A program made the translations under genes and the position numbers. A stretch of 64,000 nucleotides of DNA. Origin: Abiotrophia defectiva ATCC 49176 (GTDB taxonomy: Bacteria; Bacillota; Bacilli; Lactobacillales; Aerococcaceae). The stretch is taken from contig NZ_KI535340.1 of the NCBI RefSeq assembly GCF_000160075.2, positions 912,780-976,779 of the forward strand, written 5' to 3'. This document shows positions 28,723 through 38,642 of this stretch, piece after piece. How positions within the stretch are numbered: the stretch's first letter is position 1; every line of letters starts with the position of its first letter. Under the pieces are notes generated by a model. It saw only the letters and a program-made list of their open reading frames with translations, did not search any database and had not been told where the DNA came from.

Positions 28723-28853
28723 GTCATCCCTCCTGATCCCCTAAGGGTTTACATTTCTATTGTACCACAGCTGGGAGCCACCACAAAATTTAGAGGTAAT
28801 TTTACCTCTTGGAGTCAATTTTATCTTCCTTGGGAACTTTTTAGCACATTTAA

Positions 28854-28880
28854 CTAAAGCGTTTGCTTTTTTGCTAGAAT
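28854..28880 (+). promoter_or_regulatory. cre site and promoter of the PTS gene
   Basis: CTAAAGCGTTTGCT (28854-28867) resembles the CcpA cre consensus (WTGNAANCGNWNNCW) with a few mismatches. TAGAAT (28875-28880) is the likely -10; the -35 is poor. CcpA binding here would repress transcription in glucose, an inference that fits the hprK-dependent circuit. Confidence 0.6.
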
Positions 28881-28911
28881 AGACTTATCAAATTATGAAG
28901 GAGCGACTACA

Positions 28912-30627
28912 ATGAGTCAAAAAAACAAATTTGTTTATGCCTTTGAGCAGTTTGGCCGATCCTTCCTCTTACCTGTTTCGGTCTTGCCAGGGGCCGGGAT
29001 TATTAAGGGGATTGGGACTGCCTTCTCTAACTCAGATACCTTGAAGATGTTCCCTGTTCTTCAGAACCAAATCTTCCAATTCATTATGAAATTCTTTATT
29101 ACTTTAGGGGACACAGCCTTCAACCACCTACCTATCATCTTCGCTGTCGGCGTTGCCGTTGGTTTAGCCAAACGCGAAAAAGGTTCTGCTGCCCTATCCG
29201 GGGTACTCGGTTTTATCGTCTTACACTCCGTCCTCAACTTCCTCCTAGTCCAAAGCCATAGCTTGGTGGACACCAGCAAGTTATCTAGCGCTGAAGCTAA
29301 ACTAGCCATGGCCAATGCCATGCAGACTAAGGTTATGGGGATTCAAACCCTGGACCTCAGCGTCTTCGGTGGGATTATCGTCGGAGTCGTGGTTTTCTTC
29401 GTTCACCGTTGGGCGGTTAAGAAACAATTACCTGCCCTAATCGGCTTCTTCAGTGGCCCACGTTTCGTACCGATTGTGACCATCGTTGCCATGGCCTTTG
29501 TTTCGGTTATCCTCTTCTTCATCTGGCCACCAATCCAACAAGGGATTTCAGTTATGTCCGTCTTCATCCTCAAATCTGGTCCGCTAGGTACCTTCCTCTA
29601 TGGGCTAGTTGAACGGGCACTCCTACCATTTGGTCTCCACCACGGGCTGAACTGGCCTGTACGTACCACTGAATTAGGTGGGACCTGGACCATCAATGGC
29701 GAACGCGTTGTGGGTACCATCAATGCCTACCTAGCGTCACTTGCGGATCCTAACATTACCTCAATCGACCCATCCATTACCCGTTTCAACGGCGGGAAAT
29801 TCGTTTACTTCATGTTTGGTTTATCTGGGGCTGCCTACGCTATGTACAAGACAGCCGATCCTAAGAAACGCAAAGTTGTCGGCTCTCTGCTCTTCGCAGC
29901 TGCTGGTACAGCCTTCTTAACCGGGATTACCGAACCAATTGAATTTACCTTCCTCTTCGTTGCCCCAATCCTCTATATCGCTCATGCCTTCATGGCTGGG
30001 ACTGCCTTATTGGTAATGCACCTCTTAGGTGCTGGGGTGGCAACACCAACCGGTCACGGTTTTATTAACTTAATTATCTACGGCGTACTGCAAGGACCTA
30101 AAACCCACTGGTGGTTAGTCTTCATCGTCGGTGTACCTTGCTTCATCCTCTACTACTATGTCTTCCGCTTGCTCATCCTTAAATTCAACTTGAAGACACC
30201 AGGTCGTGAAGATAGCGATGAAGTCAAACTTTCAAGCAAGAAAGAAGCACGGGAAAAACTGGGTGTCACCATTAACCAAGTCGGTCAAGACAACAGCAAC
30301 AATGACTTACACCCTGAAGACCAAGCCCTGCTAAACTCAGGTACTGCCATGAAGACCATTCCTGACAGTCCCGAAGGCATCTATCAACAAGCCCTAGGCT
30401 TGATTGCCGCTCACGGTGGCCCTGACAACATTGAAGAAGTCAATGCCTGCATCACCCGCCTGCGGATTAATGTCAAAGACAAAGCCCAAGTAGATAAAGA
30501 CACTATCGTTCACCAACTAGGTGCCCTAGGCTTTGCCGAAAACGACATGCAAATGCAATCAATCTATGGAGCCCACGCCAATGTCTTGAAAATGGAGATC
30601 CAAGACATCCTCGGCATGGAGGAATAA
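28912..30627 (+). CDS. PTS EIICB, glucose/maltose (alpha-glucoside) type
   Basis: Sugar phosphotransferase permease of 571 residues. The N-terminal IIC domain has about ten membrane helices (for example FGRSFLLPVSVLPGAGIIKGIG and LLPFGLHHGLNWPVRTTELGG, the latter typical of the glucose/maltose family). The C-terminal IIB domain (about residues 485-571) carries the phosphocysteine in VNACITRLRI. No IIA domain is fused, so a separate IIA is needed. The sugar cannot be fixed; MalX/MalP-like alpha-glucoside transport is the best guess. The HAD phosphatase follows 3 bases later, and an RpiR regulator is divergent. Confidence 0.88.
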   Translation: MSQKNKFVYAFEQFGRSFLLPVSVLPGAGIIKGIGTAFSNSDTLKMFPVLQNQIFQFIMKFFITLGDTAFNHLPIIFAVGVAVGLAKREKGSAALSGVLGFIVLHSVLNFLLVQSHSLVDTSKLSSAEAKLAMANAMQTKVMGIQTLDLSVFGGIIVGVVVFFVHRWAVKKQLPALIGFFSGPRFVPIVTIVAMAFVSVILFFIWPPIQQGISVMSVFILKSGPLGTFLYGLVERALLPFGLHHGLNWPVRTTELGGTWTINGERVVGTINAYLASLADPNITSIDPSITRFNGGKFVYFMFGLSGAAYAMYKTADPKKRKVVGSLLFAAAGTAFLTGITEPIEFTFLFVAPILYIAHAFMAGTALLVMHLLGAGVATPTGHGFINLIIYGVLQGPKTHWWLVFIVGVPCFILYYYVFRLLILKFNLKTPGREDSDEVKLSSKKEAREKLGVTINQVGQDNSNNDLHPEDQALLNSGTAMKTIPDSPEGIYQQALGLIAAHGGPDNIEEVNACITRLRINVKDKAQVDKDTIVHQLGALGFAENDMQMQSIYGAHANVLKMEIQDILGMEE

Positions 30628-30630
30628 GTC

Positions 30631-31389
30631 ATGCGTAACCTCTTTGTGACAGACTTAGATGGTACCTTCGTCAAGGATTCTGTCACGGTCAATGCAGCTG
30701 ATTTGGCGGCCTACCATACCGCCAAAGAGCTGGGCGACTTCTCCATCGCCACTGGCCGCTCCCTGGCAGAGATCCAGTACATTGTCCAAGGCAATAATCT
30801 CGATGTCACGCATATGATTGGCTTTAACGGCGCGGTGGTGACGCGCTATGCCCAACTCTTGGCCGAGCATCACTTACCTGAAGACGTCACGCCCAAGCTG
30901 CTGGCTTATTTCAAGGAGCAAAAATTAATCTTTGATGCCCTAGACGGTCAACGTCGCATTGGTAACTTCGACCACGAGCATAAGCAACGGCTCTGGAATA
31001 TGCCTTTGATTTGCTTGCCAGACCCTTATCCAGCCTTAGAAGGCCATCGCCTCTACAAGGTCAATGTCCGCCCAAGTGCTGAGACCGCCGACTTCTACCT
31101 AGCTGACTTGCAAGCCAAGTTTCCTCAACTGGCTACCTATAAATCAGGCTCTACTCGGCTAGAAGTAACGGCTCAAGGGGTCTCCAAGGCCTCCGGCTTA
31201 GCCATCATCCGGTCTGACTATGACCGCCTGGTAGTCTTTGGCGACTCAGGCAATGACAGCGACATGTTCGCAGTGGCTGACATCTCCTATTGTATGGATC
31301 ATGCTCCAGCTGAAGTTCAAGCCCAAGCCACTCACGTGGTAGCTAGCTTCGCTGACGCCATGGCCCATTTCCAAACACACTATCTATAA
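30631..31389 (+). CDS. HAD-superfamily Cof-type phosphatase
   Basis: A protein of 252 residues. The HAD motifs are VTDLDGTFVK (motif I with the two Asp), SIATGRS (motif II), and GDSGNDSDMF (motif IV). The size and cap match Cof-like C2 HADs that dephosphorylate sugar phosphates. It overlaps nothing but is 3 bases after the PTS gene and shares its transcript, so it probably acts on the sugar phosphate made by that PTS or relieves its toxicity. An RBS GAGGA lies within the end of the PTS gene. Confidence 0.88.
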   Translation: MRNLFVTDLDGTFVKDSVTVNAADLAAYHTAKELGDFSIATGRSLAEIQYIVQGNNLDVTHMIGFNGAVVTRYAQLLAEHHLPEDVTPKLLAYFKEQKLIFDALDGQRRIGNFDHEHKQRLWNMPLICLPDPYPALEGHRLYKVNVRPSAETADFYLADLQAKFPQLATYKSGSTRLEVTAQGVSKASGLAIIRSDYDRLVVFGDSGNDSDMFAVADISYCMDHAPAEVQAQATHVVASFADAMAHFQTHYL

Positions 31390-31438
31390 AGCCTCAAGGC
31401 CCGCCTCACTTCCTTCACTTCCGCGGGTATAAGAAAAC

Positions 31439-31474
31439 GGCAGCTAGCCCTTACTGGGCTGGCTGCTTTTTTTC
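31439..31474 (+). terminator. PTS-HAD operon terminator
   Basis: Stem GGCAGCTAGCCC / GGGCTGGCTGC with a 5-nt loop, then seven T residues on the plus strand. Confidence 0.9.
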
Positions 31475-31478
31475 CTCT

Positions 31479-31512
31479 CCCTATCTATCAATCTATCTAT
31501 TGATAGATAGGG
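31479..31512. repeat. Intergenic palindromic element, copy D
   Basis: A 34-bp inverted repeat with 14-bp perfect arms (CCCTATCTATCAAT) around CTATCT. The right flank reads GGGTCTGA...TTACGTGC. The copy at 41242-41273 has the same core and flank in reverse orientation. It lies between two convergent terminators, downstream of the HAD gene and of oadA. Confidence 0.78.
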
Positions 31513-31587
31513 TCTGAAGCCCCCTTTTTTACGTGCTGATTTAGTCACAACTTTTCAACTACTCCTCTATTTCCTGGCCCGACCCAA

Positions 31588-31619
31588 CAAAAAAGAGGAC
31601 GGGAATGACTCCCATCCTC
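31588..31619 (-). terminator. Citrate operon terminator (after oadA)
   Basis: Stem GAGGATGGGA / TCCCGTCCTC followed on the minus strand by TTTTTT, six bases after the oadA stop codon. Confidence 0.88.
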
Positions 31620-31625
31620 TCTAGC

Positions 31626-33020
31626 TTATTGTAAGTCCAAGGATACTTCCACTGTCTGAACAGGTACGTCATAGTAGGGATCTTCCCGGCGGCCTAGGTA
31701 ATCCTTGGCTTGTTGTGGGAAGAGGGCATACATGAGTAAATCCTCGTCAGACTTAGCGTAGTCCTTAATTTCTTCCCGCAATTCTGGTAATTGCGGCTCA
31801 ATCAAGTCAGCAGGTCGTACTGTTACAACTTCTGCGTCCCCAATAATGGTTTGCTTGACTTCTGGATCAATCTTGGCTGGTGCTTGACCGTAGTGGCCTA
31901 AGACATAGTCCTTGATTTCCTTAGGAACCATCTTGTAGCGTTGGCCAGAGATGACGTTCATCACCGCCTGGGTCCCTACCATTTGTGATAATGGGGTTAC
32001 CAATGGTGGATAGCCTAAGTCAGCCCTTACTTTTGGTACTTCAGCAAGTACTTGATCATACTTATCAGCCAAACCTTGTTCGGTTAATTGGCTGAGCAAG
32101 TTGGATAACATACCGCCAGGCACTTGATAAATCAAGGTCTTAGGCTCGGTATCCTTAACCTTAGGATTGAGCACACCTTCAGCCCGGAACTTGTCGCGGA
32201 TGCCGTTGAAGTAAGCTGCTGCCGCTTCTACTTCTTTCATATCCACGCCTGTCTTGAAGCCTAAGTCTTCTAAGGCCAAGACCATCGATTCGGTGGCTGG
32301 CTGGCTAGTCCCGCCAGAGAAGGATGACAAGGCTGTGTCGATAATGTCGGCCCCTGCTTCTGCTACCTTGAGGTAGGTCATCTCAGAAATCCCGCTAGTT
32401 GCATGGGTGTGGACTTCCAACGGTAAATCTACCTTATCCTTGATACGGCTAACCAATTCATAACCAGCTTGTGGTGTTAGAACCCCTGCCATGTCCTTGA
32501 TACAGATAGAATCTGCCCCGAATTTGGCCATGCGTCCTACCAAGTCCACATAATAGTCTAGGGTGTGGACTGGGCTAGTGGTGTAGGAAATAGCTGTTTG
32601 GGCTAAGCCCCCTGCTTCCTTGGTTGCTTCAATCGAAGTTTTTAGGTTGCGTACATCGTTCAAGGCATCGAAGATACGGATAATATCAATCCCATTTTCG
32701 ACTGATTTTTGCACGAAGAGCTTCACTACATCGTCCGCATAGTTACGGTAACCTAGCAGGTTTTGACCCCGCAAGAGCATTTGTAACTTGGTGTTTTTGA
32801 CTGCTGCGCGAATTTGGCGCAGACGTTCCCATGGATCTTCGTTTAAGAAGCGGATGCAAGAGTCGAAGGTCGCACCGCCCCATACTTCCAGGGCATGGAA
32901 GCCCGCTTGATCCAGGGTTTTCAGAATTGGCAACATATCTTCCGTCGTCATACGAGTGGCAATTTGGCTTTGTTGGCCATCCCGTAAGACGGTTTCAGTG
33001 ATACGAATTAATTTGCTCAT
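31626..33020 (-). CDS. oadA: Oxaloacetate decarboxylase alpha subunit (carboxyltransferase only)
   Basis: It moves the carboxyl group of oxaloacetate to biotin. The 464 residues cover the carboxyltransferase TIM barrel (ITETVLRDGQQSQIATRM, DNA-like metal site in ISYTTSPVHTLDYYV, IKDMAGVLTP, EVHTHATSGISEMTYL) and the PYC-type second domain. No biotin-carrier domain is attached; OadD supplies it in trans. It is the last gene of the operon, as in Enterococcus. The product pyruvate and CO2 arise from citrate cleaved by CitDEF. Confidence 0.95.
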   Translation of the reverse strand: MSKLIRITETVLRDGQQSQIATRMTTEDMLPILKTLDQAGFHALEVWGGATFDSCIRFLNEDPWERLRQIRAAVKNTKLQMLLRGQNLLGYRNYADDVVKLFVQKSVENGIDIIRIFDALNDVRNLKTSIEATKEAGGLAQTAISYTTSPVHTLDYYVDLVGRMAKFGADSICIKDMAGVLTPQAGYELVSRIKDKVDLPLEVHTHATSGISEMTYLKVAEAGADIIDTALSSFSGGTSQPATESMVLALEDLGFKTGVDMKEVEAAAAYFNGIRDKFRAEGVLNPKVKDTEPKTLIYQVPGGMLSNLLSQLTEQGLADKYDQVLAEVPKVRADLGYPPLVTPLSQMVGTQAVMNVISGQRYKMVPKEIKDYVLGHYGQAPAKIDPEVKQTIIGDAEVVTVRPADLIEPQLPELREEIKDYAKSDEDLLMYALFPQQAKDYLGRREDPYYDVPVQTVEVSLDLQ

Positions 33021-33035
33021 AGTTTATTCCTTTCC

Positions 33036-33590
33036 TTAAGGGGATTCAGTCTGGGCCTCATAGTTAGCGACGGCCTGACTGATATAGGCCTGCATGTCCG
33101 CTACTGAGTGTTGGCGTGAGCGAGCACACTGCTTGGCGTCTGCTTGGCAGAGGAAACACTGGCGGGGTGCCAAGCCTAACTGCCGGCGGCTGATGGGGCA
33201 GGGTCTACCTTCCACCAGTTCCAGCACATCCAAGTCTAGTAGACGACCTAAGGGGTGCTGCCCTTCAAAGGCCACTAAATGGCGCTTGACTAGCTCAGCC
33301 TCCTGGCTAACCACCCAATAGGCCTCTAACCCTGTCACGGCCTCCAGCAAATCCTGGTAGAGAACCGCCTCTTGGGCCAAATGGTCACTGACGAGCTGGG
33401 CTAGCTGGTGACCGATTTTGGACAGGCCCTCGGAGTTTTTGACAGGCCCCGGCGTGTTGAGGGTCATGGAGACCAAGACGGCCGGCGCATAGGTCTCGAG
33501 TAAGTGGCTCTGGCGCTGGCTCCGCGCCTCGCGGGCTGATAGAACCTGGCCCAAATGGACCTCAGGCCCATCAAAGAGTCCCTTAGACAT
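33036..33590 (-). CDS. citX: Citrate lyase holo-[acyl-carrier protein] synthase
   Basis: It attaches the 2'-(5-phosphoribosyl)-3'-dephospho-CoA prosthetic group to CitD. From [20 protein letters not shown] the product has 184 residues. It shows [12 protein letters not shown] and [18 protein letters not shown], then [28 protein letters not shown], characteristic of CitX. The start at 33590 overlaps the citF stop by 8 bases (ATG inside citF end), which is better than a start 10 codons upstream. It precedes oadA. Confidence 0.9.
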   Translation of the reverse strand: MSKGLFDGPEVHLGQVLSAREARSQRQSHLLETYAPAVLVSMTLNTPGPVKNSEGLSKIGHQLAQLVSDHLAQEAVLYQDLLEAVTGLEAYWVVSQEAELVKRHLVAFEGQHPLGRLLDLDVLELVEGRPCPISRRQLGLAPRQCFLCQADAKQCARSRQHSVADMQAYISQAVANYEAQTESP

Positions 33591-35115
33591 TGCGCACCAC
33601 GTCGATGACGCTACCGTCACGATATTCGATGACCGCTACAACCTTGTCCCCGTATTGAATCGGTTCTGGGTTACCCACAATGCTGTAGGCTTTTTCTTTG
33701 AGTTCTTGGATGGTGTATTGAGGTACCTTGAGAGACTTGAAGTGTTCAACTAAGTCTGGGCGGTTAGGGTTAACCGCAATCCCAATCTCAGTGACGACCA
33801 CGTCCACGCTAGTCCCTGGTGTTACGACCGTATTAACAGAGTCTACGAATGTTGGAATGCGGCCACGTACTAATGGTGAAATCACCATGGACATCTTAGA
33901 AGCAAAGGCGGTATCACAGTGACCACCAGAAGCCCCACGGATAACCCCGTCAGAACCGGTCATGACATTGACGTTGAAGTCCGTATCGACTTCCAAGGCA
34001 GACAAGATGGCGACATCCAAACGGTTAACCATGGCCCCTTTGGACAGTGGGTTAGCATACATGCTAGCGTCGATTTCGTAGTGGTCTGCATTGCGACCAA
34101 GGGACACTGCCGATGGGTGGTCAAAGTCTTGTACGTCGATGACCTTCTCAACTAGGCCTTCTTCTAAGAGTTCAACCATGGCATTGGTAATTCCACCTAG
34201 CACGAAGCTGGCTTTAATGCCGTCTTTAATCATTTGTTCGCGGATAAAGCGGGTTGCAGCTAGTGAAGCACCACCCGTACCTGTTTGGAAGGAGAAGCCT
34301 TCCTTATAGTAAGGAGAACCTGTAATGACCTTAGAAGCATATTCTGCAATCAAGAGCTCTTTAGGGTTCTTGGTGAAGCGAGTTGCCCCTTTGGCAATCC
34401 CTTGAGGATCCCCAATGGCATCTACTACGACCACATAGTCTACGTCTGTTTGTGGAATGGAGATTGGGGTGTTTGGATATGGTACCAAGGAGTCAGTGAT
34501 GACTACTACTTGGTCGGCATATTTAGCATCAATCATGGCATAACCTAGGGAGCCACAAGTCGCTTTCCCTTTGGTCCCGTTGACGTTCCCATATTCGTCA
34601 GAACTTGGGGCACCTAAGAAGGCTACGTCAATGTGGATGTCGCCAGCCGTAATGGCACGGGCACGTCCCCCGTGGGAACGAATCACCACTGGATTCTCCA
34701 TAATACCGGAAGAAATCGCAGCCCCTAACTTGTCACGCAGACCACTAGAGGTAATGTTGGTGATGACCCCATTTTTGATGTGGTCGATAAGGGGCTCGTG
34801 TACATTGGCAATAGAAGAAGGTGCGATGGAGAGATTTTTGATCCCCATTTTGGCAATTTCTTCCATGACCATGTTGATGACATAGTCCCCTTCACGGAAA
34901 TGGTGGTGGAAGGAAATGGTCATGCCGTCTTTGAGGCCGGTCTTTTCAATGGCTTCGCGAAGGCTGCCCAAGAGTTTTTCTTGGCGTGGTTCAACGGGCT
35001 TTACCTTACGGCTTGAAGCTTCATAAGGTTTAATCCGTGCCAGCTCTCCTTCATAGACGCCGTATTGATCGGCGATTGCTTGTGGAATTTCACGTCCTGC
35101 TTTGTTGACTACCAT
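33583..35115 (-). CDS. citF: Citrate lyase alpha subunit (citrate:acetyl-ACP transferase)
   Basis: The alpha subunit exchanges acetyl for citryl on the ACP. It has 510 residues, the family size. It shows the long glutamate/glycine-rich barrel segments such as [64 protein letters not shown] and TSGGHCDTA near the C-terminus. The RBS (GAGGAGG) lies within the end of citE. Operon order citC-D-E-F-X. Confidence 0.96.
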   Translation of the reverse strand: MVVNKAGREIPQAIADQYGVYEGELARIKPYEASSRKVKPVEPRQEKLLGSLREAIEKTGLKDGMTISFHHHFREGDYVINMVMEEIAKMGIKNLSIAPSSIANVHEPLIDHIKNGVITNITSSGLRDKLGAAISSGIMENPVVIRSHGGRARAITAGDIHIDVAFLGAPSSDEYGNVNGTKGKATCGSLGYAMIDAKYADQVVVITDSLVPYPNTPISIPQTDVDYVVVVDAIGDPQGIAKGATRFTKNPKELLIAEYASKVITGSPYYKEGFSFQTGTGGASLAATRFIREQMIKDGIKASFVLGGITNAMVELLEEGLVEKVIDVQDFDHPSAVSLGRNADHYEIDASMYANPLSKGAMVNRLDVAILSALEVDTDFNVNVMTGSDGVIRGASGGHCDTAFASKMSMVISPLVRGRIPTFVDSVNTVVTPGTSVDVVVTEIGIAVNPNRPDLVEHFKSLKVPQYTIQELKEKAYSIVGNPEPIQYGDKVVAVIEYRDGSVIDVVRNV

Positions 35116-35116
35116 C

Positions 35117-36004
35117 TTAAATTTCCTCCTCGCTAATGAGTCCCGCTGCTTTGGCTAGGGCAATGACCCGCTCAGCGCGTTCCACGATTGGCTTGTCGAC
35201 CATTTTCCCTTTGACTGAGATGACGCCAGAGCCTTTAGCTTCAGCTTCACGAATCGCCCAGATAATTTCCTTAGATTGTTGGATTTCCTTCTCAGTTGGG
35301 GCATATACTTCATTAACCACTGGAATTTGGCGTGGGTTGATGACTGATTTACCATCGAAACCTAATTGCTTGATGCGGGTGACTTCCTCACGGAAGCCGT
35401 CCATGTTGTCTACGTTAGAGTAGACGGTGTCGATTGCGGCAATCCCTGCGGCACGCGCTGCATGTAGAATCATGCTACGTGCGAAGAAGAGTTCTTGGCC
35501 ATCAGGGTAACGGCGAGTCTTCATGTTGGTCACATAGTCTTCCGCCCCTAAGGCAATCCCAATCAGACGGTCAGATGCCTTAGCAATCTCACGAGCATTG
35601 AGTACCCCTTCAGCTGATTCGATGGCCGCCATCATCTTAGTGCGACCAAGAGGAATATTATTTTCCTGCTCAACACGGGTAATAATAGCATCGACATCCA
35701 CGATATCTTGGGCGTTTTCGGTCTTAGGCAGACGTACCACGTCAACCCCAGCCAAGACTACCGCTTCGATATCTAGGGCACCGGTAGTGTCCAGCCCGTT
35801 AATCCGTACAACGGTTTCGACATTGCTGTAGTCAAAGGTTTTGAGGGCGAAGTGCACCAAGGTGCGGGCAGAGTCTTTTTCCTTGAGGGAGACTGCATCT
35901 TCTAGGTCAAACATAATAGAGTCAGCCCCGTATAGTGGCGCATCGCGTAGCATAGCCGCATTAGCACCGGGGACAAACATCATTGTTCTTCTTAAGCGTT
36001 CCAT
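35117..36004 (-). CDS. citE: Citrate lyase beta subunit (citryl-ACP lyase)
   Basis: It cleaves citryl-ACP to oxaloacetate and acetyl-ACP. The 295 residues form a TIM barrel of the HpcH/HpaI/CitE family: [76 protein letters not shown]. Its start overlaps the citD end by 13 bases and has a GGAG site inside citD, so coupling is likely. Mg2+ ligands (Glu/Asp) are in the ESAEG and GAEDY stretches. Confidence 0.96.
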   Translation of the reverse strand: MERLRRTMMFVPGANAAMLRDAPLYGADSIMFDLEDAVSLKEKDSARTLVHFALKTFDYSNVETVVRINGLDTTGALDIEAVVLAGVDVVRLPKTENAQDIVDVDAIITRVEQENNIPLGRTKMMAAIESAEGVLNAREIAKASDRLIGIALGAEDYVTNMKTRRYPDGQELFFARSMILHAARAAGIAAIDTVYSNVDNMDGFREEVTRIKQLGFDGKSVINPRQIPVVNEVYAPTEKEIQQSKEIIWAIREAEAKGSGVISVKGKMVDKPIVERAERVIALAKAAGLISEEEI

Positions 36005-36300
36005 GAGTCAATCTCCTTCCAATTATATTCTGATAATTCAGCTGCACGATGGGCCACCGTAATGGTCCGAGCTTGGATGGTGCAATCTAAGGCACCCTTG
36101 TCAACCGCTACTACTTGAGCTGATTGAATGCCTAGGCGAGTCAAGGTGTCTTCAATGACACGACGAATTTGCGCCCCAAATTGTTTTTCGACTGAACTTT
36201 CTAATTGAATGTCAATGCGTCCAGCATCACTCGGATTCAAAGTAATCATAATGTCGCTTGATTCCAAGGTGCCAACAACTGCACTTTTTTTAATTTCCAT
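35992..36300 (-). CDS. citD: Citrate lyase acyl carrier protein (gamma subunit)
   Basis: A small acyl carrier protein (102 residues) to which CitX attaches the CoA-like group. It shows [40 protein letters not shown]. The serine near position 14-15 of the mature chain (GTLESSD) is the usual attachment site. The gene overlaps citE by 13 bases and begins 2 bases after citC. Confidence 0.93.
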   Translation of the reverse strand: MEIKKSAVVGTLESSDIMITLNPSDAGRIDIQLESSVEKQFGAQIRRVIEDTLTRLGIQSAQVVAVDKGALDCTIQARTITVAHRAAELSEYNWKEIDSWNA

Positions 36301-36302
36301 CT

Positions 36303-37337
36303 TTATTCCACCTTTTCTCTCTGGGCGTCTTGGCCCAGTAAGTCTTGTGACTGTATGTAATGATAGGTTGACTGTGGGACTAGGTTGACCCAGTCAGCTA
36401 GCTTCCCTGCTTGAATCGCTGCCCGTACGCGGGTCGCACTAATAACCTGGCCGTCCTTTTCTAGACGGGGGATAATCTTTAGGTCTAAGTCCTGGCCGAA
36501 GGCTTGGGCCAAGGCCTGATTGTAGACTTGGGTGACCGGCGATAGGGGTTCTTCCCCTACAAAGCGAATGGCAATCTCTAGACTAGGCGCAATGAACTGC
36601 TTGAAGACTTGCGCATCAAGTTCTGCCTGGACCTGAGCCACCGCCAAATCCGCCCTTTCCTTAAGGAAGTAGGAGGGGAAGATAGCCTGCGAGACCATAT
36701 AATCACGGCTAGGCAGGACGGTGACATTGGCTAAATCTGCCACCCCGGCTTGGACCATCTTGAAGCGATCTTGCGCGCTAAAATAGGACCGATCTTCGGA
36801 TACCACGAAGATATAGAGGTGGTCACAGGCGGACAAAGCCTGTTCTACCAGATAGCGATGGCCTAGGGTAAAGGGATTGGCGTTCATGACGATGGCCCCA
36901 TTTTGGGAACTGTCCACCTTATGCTGAGTCAAATAGCTCAGATAGTCCTGAAAGGACGGAAAGCCCTGCTCCATAAAGAGCAAGGCTTCGGTTTGCGCCA
37001 GAAGCCGAAAGCCCAAGGCCTTAAAGTAAGGAAGATTCTTTGGTTTAGTATAGACGAAGCGATTGGTCAAGCCTTCCTGGTCCAAACGTTCCAAGAGGGC
37101 CATCACCACTTGCGTCAACAAATTCTCTGACTGATAGGCGGCGCAAACCACCAAGCACTTGAGAATCTTGCCGTCCAAGGACCCAGTCGCTGCCAAGCGT
37201 GCCCCATCATAAATGCCGATTGTATAATCGACCGTTTCCTGGTCACTCAGCTTGGCGGCCTGCATTAAAGCCTGCCAATCTTTCAAGGCTTGCGGGTCAC
37301 GGTCCAACCAGAGGCGTCTGGTCACATAGCCGTCCAT
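36303..37337 (-). CDS. citC: [Citrate (pro-3S)-lyase] ligase
   Basis: It acetylates the CitD prosthetic thiol with ATP and acetate, turning on the lyase. The product has 344 residues: an N-terminal acetyltransferase-like domain (about residues 1-110) and a C-terminal nucleotidyltransferase domain with [23 protein letters not shown] (T/HxGH-type motif) and [10 protein letters not shown] (ISSTxxR-like motif). It follows the small oadG-like gene with the RBS AAAGGA inside that gene's end. Confidence 0.94.
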   Translation of the reverse strand: MDGYVTRRLWLDRDPQALKDWQALMQAAKLSDQETVDYTIGIYDGARLAATGSLDGKILKCLVVCAAYQSENLLTQVVMALLERLDQEGLTNRFVYTKPKNLPYFKALGFRLLAQTEALLFMEQGFPSFQDYLSYLTQHKVDSSQNGAIVMNANPFTLGHRYLVEQALSACDHLYIFVVSEDRSYFSAQDRFKMVQAGVADLANVTVLPSRDYMVSQAIFPSYFLKERADLAVAQVQAELDAQVFKQFIAPSLEIAIRFVGEEPLSPVTQVYNQALAQAFGQDLDLKIIPRLEKDGQVISATRVRAAIQAGKLADWVNLVPQSTYHYIQSQDLLGQDAQREKVE

Positions 37338-37343
37338 TTTGTC

Positions 37344-37475
37344 TTAGTCCTTTTCTACTGGGAAGTACTTGATGAGGAGTTCAGATGCCCCGTATAAGAT
37401 ACCGAGAACTAAGAAGACCCCACCCATCCCAATCAGCATGAGTTCAAGAGCTTGTCGTAAGTTATCTAAATTCAT
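37344..37475 (-). CDS. Tiny membrane protein, probable oxaloacetate decarboxylase gamma-like (43 aa)
   Basis: The reading frame gives MNLDNLRQALELMLIGMGGV then FLVLGILYGASELLIKYFPV, ending EKD. It has a short amphipathic N-terminus, one hydrophobic helix of about 20 residues and a charged end, as in the OadG family (helix with LMxxGMGxVFxxL). It lies between oadB and citC, with gaps of 6 and 18 bases, so it is very likely translated. OadG anchors and helps assemble OAD complexes. Too short for many gene callers. Confidence 0.8.
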   Translation of the reverse strand: MNLDNLRQALELMLIGMGGVFLVLGILYGASELLIKYFPVEKD

Positions 37476-37493
37476 AAGTTTTACCTCGCAATC

Positions 37494-38618
37494 TTAGTGG
37501 ATGAAGTAAGACAACAAGAGCCCGCCGGCAATAACGGAGGCAATTTGCCCAGAAACGTTAGCCCCTACAGCATACATCAAGATGAAGTTTTGAGGGTCTT
37601 CTTCTGTTGCCATCTTTTGAATGACACGGCTTGACATTGGGAAGGCAGAAATACCAGCCGCCCCAATCATTGGGTTGATCTTGTCCTTGCGGAAGAGGTT
37701 CAAGATTTTGGCGAAGATAACGCCCCCAATAGAGTCCATGATGAAGGCTACCAAACCGAACAAGATAATCATTAAGGTTTGGACATTCAAGAAGAGGCCA
37801 GCTTGCATCTTAACCGAAATGGTAATCCCCAAGAGGATTGACACAATGTTAACCAATTCGTTTTGAGCGGTTGCGGATAAGCTATCTAAGACACCACACT
37901 CACGTAATAAGTTCCCGAACATGAGGAAACCTACCAATGGTAAGGCGATTGGCGCGATAAAACCAGCCACGATGGTGATAACGATTGGGAAGAGGATCTT
38001 AGTCATCTTAGATACGCCTTCAGCATGGTAGGTCATGCGGATCTTGCGTTCTTCTTTGGTTGTGACTAACTTAATGGCAACTGGTTGAATGATTGGCACT
38101 AAAGCCATGTAGGAGTAGGCTGCAACCGTGATGGCCCCTAAGAGATGAGGTGCCAATTGGTTGGCTACGAAGATAGAAGTAGGACCGTCAGCCGCACCGA
38201 TAATCCCGATAGAAGCTGCTTCACGAATGTCGAAGCCCGCTAATACTGCGACTACGACGACGAAGAAAATCCCGAATTGGGCTGCCGCACCGAAGAGCAA
38301 CATGAAAGGATTTTGAAGTAATGGCCCGAAGTCAATCATAGCCCCAATCCCAATGAAGATAAGTAGAGGGAAAAGTTCAGTCTCAATCCCGGCGCGGAAG
38401 AGAATGTCTAAGACCCCGTGTTGAGTTACGTTACCGACGGTTTGGTCTAGAACCCCTGAACCTGGGAAGTTAACCAGAATCGTCCCTAAGCCCATTGGTA
38501 CGAGCAAGGTTGGTTCGTATTCCTTCTTAATCCCCAGATACATGAGCAGGCCACCAATGACCATCATGAAAACTTGACCACTACTAATGGTCGTAATACC
38601 TTGAATTAATGTTTCCAC
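37494..38618 (-). CDS. oadB: Oxaloacetate decarboxylase beta subunit (Na+-translocating)
   Basis: The membrane subunit decarboxylates carboxybiotin and pumps Na+ in known complexes. The 374 residues hold about nine to eleven helices. Family signatures are LLIFIGIGAMIDFGPLLQNPF, GIIGAADGPTSIFVANQLAPHLLGAI (D-G-P-T-S Na+ site) and AGISAFPMSSRVIQKMATEEDPQNFIL. It lies between oadD and the tiny oadG-like gene. Na+ coupling here is inferred from the family. Confidence 0.95.
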   Translation of the reverse strand: METLIQGITTISSGQVFMMVIGGLLMYLGIKKEYEPTLLVPMGLGTILVNFPGSGVLDQTVGNVTQHGVLDILFRAGIETELFPLLIFIGIGAMIDFGPLLQNPFMLLFGAAAQFGIFFVVVVAVLAGFDIREAASIGIIGAADGPTSIFVANQLAPHLLGAITVAAYSYMALVPIIQPVAIKLVTTKEERKIRMTYHAEGVSKMTKILFPIVITIVAGFIAPIALPLVGFLMFGNLLRECGVLDSLSATAQNELVNIVSILLGITISVKMQAGLFLNVQTLMIILFGLVAFIMDSIGGVIFAKILNLFRKDKINPMIGAAGISAFPMSSRVIQKMATEEDPQNFILMYAVGANVSGQIASVIAGGLLLSYFIH

Positions 38619-38642
38619 TGTCTGTCTCCTTTACTGACTAAA

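Noticed and set aside
31479..31512. CRISPR array made of the CTATCTATC repeats
   Set aside because: Single palindromes far apart with no regular spacers; no cas genes in the window.
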